In this document: positions 1-6,078 of the stretch, piece by piece
Position numbering within the stretch: the first letter of the stretch is position 1
How the letters are laid out: each line of letters opens with the position of its first letter
The notes under the pieces: model-generated
Databases searched by the model: none
The model's input: the letters and a program-made list of their open reading frames with translations, nothing else
What the model was told of the DNA's origin: nothing
Made by a program: the position numbers and the translations under genes
Assembly (NCBI GenBank): GCA_021783525.1
Contig: JAJXTT010000119.1
Location: 1 to 6,164 of the forward strand
Origin: Pseudomonadota bacterium
Lineage (GTDB): Bacteria > Pseudomonadota > Gammaproteobacteria > Burkholderiales > Gallionellaceae
DNA: 6,164 bases
Direction of reading: 5' to 3'

Positions 1-419
1 AAGGTCTGAGGCTATCGCTGTATGCAGTGCTGCTGTGCGCGTCGCTGAACGTTGCGGGGGAATCGCTGCCGGACCCGACCCGCCCGTCCATAGACCTGAA
101 TGCGGGCAGCGCATCCGAGGTTGTGCCGGCGGAGAATGTGGCGCACGGATTGCAGTCCATCATTATTTCCCCGCAATACCGTGCAGCGATCATCAACGGC
201 GAGACGGTGAGCCTCGGCGGCAAGTCCGGCGATTCCAGGCTGGTCGAAATCAGGGAGAGCAGTGTCGTGCTGCAGAACGCGCAGGGACGGCGTGTGCTGG
301 AACTGTTCCCCAAAGTGAACATCAGGAAGAACGAAGCAGCGCAACGAGCGGGTCCAGCACCAGACAAAACATCAGAGCAGACAAGTCTGCCGGAAAAAAG
401 CGCGGGAGGAGTCAAATGA
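1..419 (+). CDS. mshK: MshK-like MSHA pilus biogenesis protein (5' end outside window)
   Basis: The reading frame is open from the left edge (first full codon at base 3) to the TGA at 417-419, so the start codon lies upstream of the window. The GTG at 27 is not a convincing start because it falls inside a hydrophobic run (LSLYAVLLCASLNVAG) that looks like the core of a signal peptide. After it comes an ESLPDPTRP stretch, and an N-terminal DPTRP-type motif is typical of MshK and related small periplasmic pilus proteins. A compact central part follows (IIISPQYRAAIINGETVSLGG, then a VEIRESSVVL strand), resembling the small beta-rich domain of pilus/secretion accessory proteins. The C-terminal roughly 30 residues are polar and probably disordered. 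The stop overlaps the mshL start by four bases (ATGA), indicating translational coupling. The operon position directly before the secretin gene is the usual mshK position and carries much of the assignment. The exact role of MshK is poorly defined; it probably works with MshL. Confidence 0.68.
   Translation, partial: GLRLSLYAVLLCASLNVAGESLPDPTRPSIDLNAGSASEVVPAENVAHGLQSIIISPQYRAAIINGETVSLGGKSGDSRLVEIRESSVVLQNAQGRRVLELFPKVNIRKNEAAQRAGPAPDKTSEQTSLPEKSAGGVK
404..411 (+). promoter_or_regulatory. Shine-Dalgarno site deciding the mshL start
   Basis: A strong GGGAGGAG purine run lies 4 bases before the ATG at 416. It is the best ribosome-binding site in the window. It selects 416 over the longer open frame that runs back to base 35, which overlaps mshK and has no secretin-like sequence. 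Confidence 0.8.
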
Positions 420-2143
420 AACGAGTGGCAGTAGTGCTGGCGGTCTTGCTGTTGTCTGCCTGTGCAACGGGCGGCAACCCCAGGAACGAGGCAGCTGAAA
501 AGATCAACAAGGAGATGGATGCCGCTGCCGCGCCGCGCGAGGCGGCAAAGCAGGAGGCGGTGGATCAGGCGTTGCTGCCCCCGCTGGCGGTGGCCCCGGT
601 CCAGCCCGACAACAAGCCGTTGGAGACCAAGTTCGATCTGGCAGTCAACAACACACCGGCGAAGCAGGTGTTCATGGCGATTGTCTCCGGCACGCGTTAC
701 AGCGTGCTGGTGCATCCGGACGTGAGCGGCAACATTTCACTTTCGCTCAAGGATGTGACCGTGTTCGATGCGCTGGAATCGATACGCGAAATGTACGGAT
801 ACGAGTACAAGGTTGACGGCACCCGCATCTACATCCTGCCGCTGACATTGCAGACGCGGATATTCCAGGTGAACTACCTGACCGGAAACCGCGCCGGAAC
901 ATCCTCGGTTCGCGTGACGTCGAGCGCCTTGACCGACAGTTCTTCGACGTCCGCAACGGGAGGTGTCGGCGGGGGCACCATGCAGACCATGAACCAGGGG
1001 ACCACGATCGTCGGCGGCGGCGAGAACAAGAACCTCAAGTTCGAGCGGGGTACCGACAACAGCAGCAAGGTCACCACGACCACTTCATCCGACTTCTGGA
1101 ATGAACTGAGCCTGGCGCTCAAGACCATCGTGGGCGATGAGAAGGGCCGCAGCATCGTCATCAGCCCGATGTCGGGCGTGATCGTGATCCGCGCCATGCC
1201 GGACGAGCTGAAAAGCGTCGCCGCATACCTCAAGGCATCGCAGATATCCATCGAGCGCCAGGTGATCCTCGAGGCCAAGATCGTTGAAGTGCAACTGAAC
1301 AGTACATACCAGTCCGGCGTCAACTGGGCGGTTTTCAGGAACGGCCCGAACAGCCACCTGAGCGCGGGGGTGGGCAGCCCCGGCGGCTCCCTGACTCCCC
1401 CCGGCACGGCATTGTCGAGCATCCCGCTCACGGCAACGGCGGGCGCATCCCTGCTGCCGACATCAACGACAAACCTGCCGACTGGCACAACCCCGGGAAC
1501 GATGTTCGGACTCGCTTTCCAGAACAGCAACTTCGCCTCGCTGCTGAATTTCCTGGAAACGCAAGGCGATGTGCATGTGCTGTCCAGCCCGCGCATCGCG
1601 ACGCTGAATAACCAGAAAGCGGTGCTGAAGGTCGGCACGGACGAGTTTTTCGTGACGGGAGTCACGGGCGGCATGGCGTCGACGCAACTGGTGCCGGGCG
1701 TTCCCCCGACCGTGACGGTTCAGCCTTTCTTCTCAGGCATCGCGCTGGACGTGACTCCGCGCATCGACGAAAACAACGAGATCATCCTGCATGTGCATCC
1801 CTCGGTGAGCACGGTTTCGACCGTGAACAAGCTGGTGGATCTGGGTGCGTTGATGGGAACGATGAACCTGCCGATGGCCTCCAGTTCGGTATCGGAAACC
1901 GACAGCATCGTGCGGGCGCGGGACGGGCAGATCGTCGCTATCGGCGGCTTGATGCGTCAGGCGGAGACTAACGACAACTCGGGTATACCGGGATTGCCCA
2001 AAACGATCTTCGGGCAAACCAACAGGACTACCGAGAAGCGCGAACTGGTGATCCTGATCAAGCCGACCGTGGTGGACAGCGACAAGGACTGGTCGGACGA
2101 CATCGCGCGCAGCCGCGACCGCATCAACAGCATGTCCAGATAA
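416..2143 (+). CDS. mshL: MshL, MSHA-type pilus secretin (outer-membrane lipoprotein)
   Basis: This 575-residue protein should form the multimeric outer-membrane channel through which the pilus is extruded. Residues 1-16 are a lipoprotein signal peptide with lipobox LSAC and lipidated Cys16, as expected for a self-anchoring secretin. Residues about 72-142 match an STN/N0-type domain (FDLAVNNTPAKQVFMAI ... YILP). A Gly/Ser/Thr-rich segment at about 162-202 corresponds to the low-complexity part of the MshL/PilQ-type second N domain. A KH-like N1-type fold follows (WNELSLALKTIV ... GVIVIRAMPDEL), then EAKIVEVQL from about 286 leading into the secretin core. Core hallmarks are VLSSPRIATLNNQ (388-400), GQIVAIGGLM (504-513), SGIPGLPK (522-529) and the final strand LVILIKPTVV (544-553). 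A second Gly/Pro/Thr-rich segment lies at about 320-363. The start is fixed by the lipobox and the strong ribosome-binding site. A PilQ or GspD paralogue is less likely because the neighbours are MshM- and MshN-like. Confidence 0.92.
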   Translation: MKRVAVVLAVLLLSACATGGNPRNEAAEKINKEMDAAAAPREAAKQEAVDQALLPPLAVAPVQPDNKPLETKFDLAVNNTPAKQVFMAIVSGTRYSVLVHPDVSGNISLSLKDVTVFDALESIREMYGYEYKVDGTRIYILPLTLQTRIFQVNYLTGNRAGTSSVRVTSSALTDSSSTSATGGVGGGTMQTMNQGTTIVGGGENKNLKFERGTDNSSKVTTTTSSDFWNELSLALKTIVGDEKGRSIVISPMSGVIVIRAMPDELKSVAAYLKASQISIERQVILEAKIVEVQLNSTYQSGVNWAVFRNGPNSHLSAGVGSPGGSLTPPGTALSSIPLTATAGASLLPTSTTNLPTGTTPGTMFGLAFQNSNFASLLNFLETQGDVHVLSSPRIATLNNQKAVLKVGTDEFFVTGVTGGMASTQLVPGVPPTVTVQPFFSGIALDVTPRIDENNEIILHVHPSVSTVSTVNKLVDLGALMGTMNLPMASSSVSETDSIVRARDGQIVAIGGLMRQAETNDNSGIPGLPKTIFGQTNRTTEKRELVILIKPTVVDSDKDWSDDIARSRDRINSMSR

Positions 2144-2144
2144 C

Positions 2145-3101
2145 ATGTACCTTGCGCACTTCGGCCTGCGCGAATTGCCGTTCTCGCTGACGCCCGACAC
2201 CAGCTTCTTCTTTGCCTGCACCAATTATCAGGAAGGCCTGAACACCCTGCTGGTGGCGGCGCGCACCGGCGAAGGCTTCATCAAGATCGTGGGCGAGGTG
2301 GGTAACGGCAAGACATTGCTGTGCCGCAAGTTCATCGCCACGCTCAACAGCGACCGCGAGACGGCCACCGCCATCGGAACGCAGGACGGCGGCGTCAGCG
2401 GACGCCATGCGGCAAAATTCATCACCGCGTACATCCCGAATCCCTATCTGGAGCCGCGCAGCCTTTTGCTGGCGCTGGCGGAAGAGTTCCGCATCGAGAT
2501 TGACAATTCCTTCGACCAGCATCAATTGCTGAAGGAGCTGACGCGTACCCTGCTCAATTTTGCGCGAGAAGGGAAGCGCGTGCTGGTGTGCCTGGACGAA
2601 GCGCAGGCGATGCCGCTGGAAAGCCTGGAAGTTCTGCGCCTGCTCACCAACCTGGAGACCGAAAAGCGCAAGCTGATGCAGGTGGTGCTGTTCGGGCAAC
2701 CGGAACTGGACGAACGCCTCAAGCAGAATTCGGTGCGCCAGCTGCGCCAGCGCATCAGCTTTCAGTATGAGTTGCACGGGTTGCACCGGGACGAAATGGA
2801 TCGCTACCTGCGGCATCGCCTGGCTGTAGCCGGCTTCAAGGGAGAGACCCTGTTCGGTCCGAGGGTGGTCAATCTGCTGCACCGGGTTACCCGCGGCACG
2901 CCCAGACTGGCCAACATCATCGCGCACAAGGCACTGATGCTGACCTATGCGGAAGGACGCCAGCAGGTGCAGGTGCGGCACGTGAAGAAAGCCGCAGCGG
3001 ACACGCCGGAATCGCACAAAGACTGGATGGCGTGGGTCTGGTGGGGCGCCGCCGCCGCGGCGCTGGCTGCGCTTGTTGCGTTGGGAGCGTGGCTGCGATG
3101 A
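2145..3101 (+). CDS. mshM: MshM, ExeA-like AAA ATPase of pilus assembly
   Basis: This 318-residue ATPase opens with MYLAHFGLRELPFSLTPD, a signature of the ExeA/GspA/MshM family. The Walker A motif is GEVGNGKT (50-57) and the Walker B motif is VLVCLDEAQ with Asp151-Glu152. VVLFGQPELDE (180-190) fits sensor 1, and Arg202 in RQRISF fits an arginine-finger or box VII position. GTPRLANIIAHKAL (251-264) fits sensor 2. A C-terminal hydrophobic segment, about 294-317 (WMAWVWWGAAAAALAAL...), should be a single membrane helix. Unlike ExeA it has no periplasmic peptidoglycan-binding domain after that helix, so the protein ends at the membrane. The start follows the mshL stop by one base with no strong ribosome-binding site, suggesting translation by re-initiation. 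Family knowledge suggests it helps place or assemble the secretin at the envelope; the substrate cannot be read from sequence. The operon context favours MshM over a type II secretion ExeA. Confidence 0.88.
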   Translation: MYLAHFGLRELPFSLTPDTSFFFACTNYQEGLNTLLVAARTGEGFIKIVGEVGNGKTLLCRKFIATLNSDRETATAIGTQDGGVSGRHAAKFITAYIPNPYLEPRSLLLALAEEFRIEIDNSFDQHQLLKELTRTLLNFAREGKRVLVCLDEAQAMPLESLEVLRLLTNLETEKRKLMQVVLFGQPELDERLKQNSVRQLRQRISFQYELHGLHRDEMDRYLRHRLAVAGFKGETLFGPRVVNLLHRVTRGTPRLANIIAHKALMLTYAEGRQQVQVRHVKKAAADTPESHKDWMAWVWWGAAAAALAALVALGAWLR

Positions 3102-4222
3102 GCCTCATCAACCAGGTATTGAACGAGCTCGAAGGCCGCGGTGCAACCGTCCCCCTGGGCGAGGAAACGATACGCGCGGTTCCTCCGCGCAAGCGGTCGC
3201 AGGCGATGCGCTATGTTTCTGCAGCAGTGGCATTGTTGCTCTTGTTGGCGGCGGGGAAATGGTATCTGGGGCGCACGATGGCCGTTGAGCGTGAACAGCC
3301 CGCCGTTGGGGCCATACCGAAGGTGGCGCCGCTTCCGCCGGCCAGTCCGGCTTCCGCGGCGGTTCCGGCACCCGTCGCCGCTTCCGTACCCATTGCAGTT
3401 TCGGCGCCCGCGGAGACTGCGGGCCTGACTGCCGCGTCCGGCGCATCTCCCTCTACGGGAGACTTGCATGGCAAGCCGATACTCGAGGTGAAGAACGACG
3501 AGCAGGCGGCAGCGGCACCTGACGTGGAAAAGACCGGACCGCACAAGCCGAAGCGGGCCGCGAACCGGGTTGCCGACGCCACTGAAGGAGTCCCCGCGGA
3601 GGGCTCGCCGGACCTGCGGATCAAGACGATCACTCCGCAGCAACGGGCCGAGATCGAATTTCGCAAAGCCAATCAGGCATTGCAGGACGGGAGAACGAAT
3701 GACGCGCTGGCGGGTTATGAAAACGCTCTGCTGATCGACTCGTCGTACAAGGACGCGCGCAAGGCCTGGGTCGCCTTGCTGATCAGCCTCAAACGCAACG
3801 AAGATGCCGAGCGCGTGCTGCAAAGGGGGTTGAAGCGCGACCCGCGCGACGCTTCGTTTGCCATGTTGATGGCGCGCTTGCAGGTGGAGCGCGGTGCAGT
3901 GCCTTCGGCTTTGGAGACCTTGCAGAAGACTCTGCCCTATGCAGAGGGCCAGGCCGATTACCAGGCATTCGTGGCCGCCTTGTTGCAGCGGCAGGACCGG
4001 CAGGACGAAGCCGTCGAGCATTACCTGGTCGCGCTGAAACTCGCGCCCGATAACGGAATCTGGTTGATGGGCCTGGGCATCTCGCTGCAGGCGCTAAAAC
4101 GCAGCGACGATGCCCGCAATGTCTATCAGCGCGCACTGGCGTCGCATGGCTTGAGCGCCCAGTTGCAGGCATTCGTGCAGGCCAGACTCAAGGAACTCCA
4201 GGATTCAGCGGTCGTGCGGTAA
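3098..4222 (+). CDS. mshN: MshN, membrane-anchored TPR pilus biogenesis protein
   Basis: This 374-residue protein begins with MSLINQVLNELEGRG, the characteristic N-terminus of MshN and related pilus/secretion proteins, which sets the ATG at 3098 as the start. That start overlaps the mshM stop by four bases, with a GGGAG about 10 bases upstream. A short basic cytoplasmic segment (RKRSQAMR, 31-38) precedes one membrane helix at about 39-57. Residues about 69-110 are a Pro/Ala-rich periplasmic linker, followed by a polar spacer. From residue 184 there are five tandem 34-residue TPR units (184-217, 218-251, 252-285, 286-319, 320-353), most with Ala/Gly at repeat positions 8, 20 and 27. The TPR solenoid should face the periplasm and bind partner proteins, possibly MshL or MshM (inference). 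It is the last msh gene in this run; its 3' end overlaps the convergent comF-type gene by 18 bases. Confidence 0.86.
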   Translation: MSLINQVLNELEGRGATVPLGEETIRAVPPRKRSQAMRYVSAAVALLLLLAAGKWYLGRTMAVEREQPAVGAIPKVAPLPPASPASAAVPAPVAASVPIAVSAPAETAGLTAASGASPSTGDLHGKPILEVKNDEQAAAAPDVEKTGPHKPKRAANRVADATEGVPAEGSPDLRIKTITPQQRAEIEFRKANQALQDGRTNDALAGYENALLIDSSYKDARKAWVALLISLKRNEDAERVLQRGLKRDPRDASFAMLMARLQVERGAVPSALETLQKTLPYAEGQADYQAFVAALLQRQDRQDEAVEHYLVALKLAPDNGIWLMGLGISLQALKRSDDARNVYQRALASHGLSAQLQAFVQARLKELQDSAVVR

Positions 4223-4879
4223 TGTCCGTGCCACCACCCAGGCACTTACCTCGCGCGCACCGGCCCGCTTCAGTGCCTGTGCCAACTCTCCGATCGAAGC
4301 GCCTGTCGTCATCACATCGTCCACGATCGCCACATGTTTGCCGCGCACACCGGCTTCGGGGATGCAGGTGAAGGCCTGGCGCATGTTCTTGTCGCGCTCC
4401 TTCCACGGCAACGAAGATTGCGGCGGCGTGTTGCGCACCCTTTCGCAGGCGTGCGGAAGCAATGGGATATCCAGCCGTTGCGAGATGCGGCGTGCGAGCA
4501 GCATCGACTGATTGAACCCCCTTTCGCGCAACCTCGACTGATGCAATGGCAGGGCAACCAGGCAGTCCGGGACGGCTGTCACCCGCTTGACCACGGCGTC
4601 CGCCAGGTAATTGACGAGTATCAAACGTTCGCGAAACTTGAGCGACTGGATCAGCTTGTCAAGCGGGAAGCCATAGCTGAACGGCGCCACGGTATGGTCG
4701 AAAGCCGGGGCGTGTTTCAGGCATTCCCCGCATACCTCGCCAGAAGGCGTGGGCAATGCGCAGACCGGGCAGTGCCCTCCGGTCAGGCGCGGCAGTTCGG
4801 CATCGCAAGCCTCGCAACACAGACCGGTCTTGCTGGGGGCACCGCAGAGCAGGCAGGGCTGTGCGGGCAACATGCGCAT
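4205..4879 (-). CDS. comF: ComF/GntX-family phosphoribosyltransferase-like protein
   Basis: The 224-residue protein has the two-part ComF layout. The N-terminal cysteine-rich region carries CxxC-type pairs at Cys9/Cys12, Cys22/Cys25, Cys37/Cys40 and Cys50/Cys53, probably binding zinc. The C-terminal part is a type I phosphoribosyltransferase fold: RERGFNQS (118-125), conserved in the family, and the PRPP-binding loop VAIVDDVMTTGAS (183-195) with Asp187-Asp188. In naturally competent bacteria ComF is needed for DNA uptake or single-strand handling. In E. coli the homologue GntX (227 residues) lies next to bioH, and its biochemical role is unclear. I chose the ATG at 4879 because the conserved part starts directly after it (MRMLPAQPCLLCG) and the length then matches GntX. 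The frame remains open to an ATG at 4972, and an ATG at 4873 is also possible; none has a good ribosome-binding site. The gene converges on mshN and diverges from bioB. Confidence 0.88.
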   Translation of the reverse strand: MRMLPAQPCLLCGAPSKTGLCCEACDAELPRLTGGHCPVCALPTPSGEVCGECLKHAPAFDHTVAPFSYGFPLDKLIQSLKFRERLILVNYLADAVVKRVTAVPDCLVALPLHQSRLRERGFNQSMLLARRISQRLDIPLLPHACERVRNTPPQSSLPWKERDKNMRQAFTCIPEAGVRGKHVAIVDDVMTTGASIGELAQALKRAGAREVSAWVVARTLPHDR

Positions 4880-4998
4880 AAAATTGGCGCTGATGTTTAA
4901 TCGATGATGGGATAAAATAGACAAGTCGTTCCGATCCTGTGATGTTCCGGGGCGAAGCTGCTTCCCTGTCATTCTACTTGCTTGCCCACATACTTTAT
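4880..4998. other. Divergent comF/bioB intergenic region
   Basis: These 119 bases separate the chosen starts of comF (-) and bioB (+) and should hold both promoters. The stretch at about 4880-4925 is more AT-rich than the surrounding coding DNA, as expected for a promoter region. A short hairpin-capable stretch (GAAG-CTG-CTTC, about 4955-4965) is present but weak. I found no BirA-type operator and no convincing Shine-Dalgarno sequence for either gene. Confidence 0.5.
4913..4918 (+). promoter_or_regulatory. Possible -10 element for bioB
   Basis: TAAAAT within GGGATAAAATAGACAAG matches the sigma-70 -10 consensus at five of six positions and lies about 80 bases before the bioB start. No good -35 hexamer is found at 16-18 bases spacing (TGATGT or CTGATG are poor), so this is only a candidate. 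Confidence 0.25.
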
Positions 4999-5997
4999 AT
5001 GCAAACCAAAACCGTCGAATTTGTCCGTCCCGCCCAATCCCAAACGATGCCGCAGCGCTGGAGCGTTGCGGAAGTCGAGGCGTTGTTCAAGTTGCCCTTC
5101 TCGGACCTGATGTATCGCGCGCAGCAAGTGCACCGCGAGCATTTCGACCCGAATGCGGTGCAACTCTCCACCCTGTTGTCGATCAAGACCGGCGGTTGCG
5201 CAGAGGACTGCGGCTATTGCTCGCAGTCGTCCTACCATTCCGCCGGGGTGGAAAACACGAAGATGCTGGAAGTGGACGAGGTGTTGAAGGCTGCCAGGGC
5301 CGCCAAACAGGCCGGCGCAGGCCGCTTTTGCATGGGTGCGGCGTGGCGCGAGCCTTCCAGCGAGGATATGCAGGCCGTGGTCGAAATGGTCAGGGAAGTG
5401 CGCGCGCTGGGCATGGAGACCTGTGCGACCCTGGGCATGCTGAACGACGAGCAGACCAGGCAGTTGCGCGACGCGGGGCTGGATTACTACAACCACAACC
5501 TGGATACCGCCCCCGAGTTCTACGGCAACATCATCAGCACGCGCGACTACCAGGATCGCCTCGACACGCTGGAACGCGTACGCAAGGCTGGCATGCATGT
5601 ATGCAGCGGCGGCATCATCGGCATGGGCGAGAACCTGACGCAGCGCGCCGGCCTGATCGCGCAACTGGCCAACATGGACCCATACCCGGAAAGCGTGCCC
5701 ATCAACAACCTGGTCAAGGTGGAGGGCACGCCGCTGGCGGATACGGAAGACCTCGATCCGCTGGATTTCGTGCGCACCATCGCCGCCGCGCGCATCACCA
5801 TGCCGCACGCCTTTGTGCGGCTCTCCGCCGGACGGGGCGAGATGAGCGATGCGGTGCAGGCGCTGTGCTTCCTCGCCGGGGCCAACTCCATCTTCTACGG
5901 CGACCAGCTGTTGACCACGGGCAACCCTGCGGTCGAACGGGATCGCGCGCTGATGGGAAAGCTGGGCATGTACCCGCTTGCCGAAACAGACCATTAG
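4999..5997 (+). CDS. bioB: Biotin synthase BioB
   Basis: This 332-residue radical-SAM enzyme inserts sulfur into dethiobiotin to make biotin, the last step of the pathway, in the cytoplasm. The [4Fe-4S]/SAM motif is CAEDCGYC with Cys67, Cys71 and Cys74. The auxiliary [2Fe-2S] cluster ligands are all present: Cys111 (RFCMGAAWR), Cys142 (ETCATLG), Cys202 (HVCSGGIIGMGE) and Arg274 (FVRLSAGR). Each lies exactly 14 residues after its E. coli counterpart (53/57/60, 97, 128, 188, 260), so the core contains no net insertion or deletion. Other conserved stretches are YYNHNLDT (163-170) and NNLVKVEGTPL (236-246). The C-terminus is shorter than in E. coli and ends soon after GKLGMYPLAETDH. The start at 4999 (MQTKTVEFVRP) is preferred because the in-frame extension back to 4939 (MMFRGEAASL...) looks like translated leader. 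A later ATG at 5047 is also possible. No clear ribosome-binding site precedes any of these. Confidence 0.95.
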   Translation: MQTKTVEFVRPAQSQTMPQRWSVAEVEALFKLPFSDLMYRAQQVHREHFDPNAVQLSTLLSIKTGGCAEDCGYCSQSSYHSAGVENTKMLEVDEVLKAARAAKQAGAGRFCMGAAWREPSSEDMQAVVEMVREVRALGMETCATLGMLNDEQTRQLRDAGLDYYNHNLDTAPEFYGNIISTRDYQDRLDTLERVRKAGMHVCSGGIIGMGENLTQRAGLIAQLANMDPYPESVPINNLVKVEGTPLADTEDLDPLDFVRTIAAARITMPHAFVRLSAGRGEMSDAVQALCFLAGANSIFYGDQLLTTGNPAVERDRALMGKLGMYPLAETDH

Positions 5998-6074
5998 CCG
6001 CAGAGCACACAGAGATCACCGAGAGACCTTCGTTCTGTCCTGATTTTCTCTGTGTATTCCGTGCTCCCTGTGGC
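5997..6074. repeat. Imperfect inverted repeat with 9-base internal period between bioB and bioF
   Basis: The left arm (5997-6024) and right arm (6047-6074) pair in register without gaps: 19 of 28 positions are complementary by my hand alignment, plus two G:T wobbles. They enclose a 22-base loop (6025-6046). The left arm is built of near-repeats nine bases apart (CAGAGcaca, CAGAGatca, CCGAGagac). The right arm shows the mirror pattern (CTCTGTGTA, TTCCGTGCT, CCCTGTGGC). The left arm begins on the last base of the bioB stop and the right arm ends four bases before the bioF ATG. There is no T-run after the right arm, so it is not a typical intrinsic terminator. It resembles CACAGAG-type dispersed intergenic repeats that I recall from several bacterial genomes; only one copy is seen here. 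Confidence 0.65.
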
Positions 6075-6078
6075 CAAC

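Noticed and set aside
35..415. Long upstream extension of the mshL frame
   Set aside because: It overlaps mshK in another frame, has no secretin-like sequence, and would bury the lipoprotein signal peptide that starts at 416 with a strong ribosome-binding site.
874..4021. Long minus-strand open frames opposite mshL, mshM and mshN (for example 874-1674, 2124-3017, 2945-4021)
   Set aside because: They lie antisense to well-supported genes, have no recognisable domains, and are expected from GC-rich codon use.
416..4222. Type II secretion (GspD/GspA) identity for the left cluster
   Set aside because: The ATPase resembles ExeA/GspA, but the N-terminus of the TPR protein and the gene order fit mshK-L-M-N better, and no gsp genes are present.
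4195..4260. Shared bidirectional terminator between mshN and comF
   Set aside because: No stem of useful length followed by a T-run is visible on either strand.
4334..4900. 188-codon plus-strand open frame opposite comF
   Set aside because: It is the complement of the cysteine-rich and PRPP-motif codons of comF and has no motif of its own.
4890..4930. BirA-type biotin operator in the bioB leader
   Set aside because: I looked for TTGTAAACC and GGTTTACAA half-sites with about 15 bases between. The best half-site matched only five of nine and had no partner.
4969..5994. 341-codon minus-strand open frame covering all of bioB
   Set aside because: It mirrors the bioB codon pattern, is rich in His/Arg/Gln/Val with no domain, and bioB has every cluster ligand on the other strand.
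6025..6046. Intrinsic terminator after bioB
   Set aside because: The inverted repeat is long and imperfect with a 22-base loop and no T-run after it, and the next gene continues the same pathway on the same strand.
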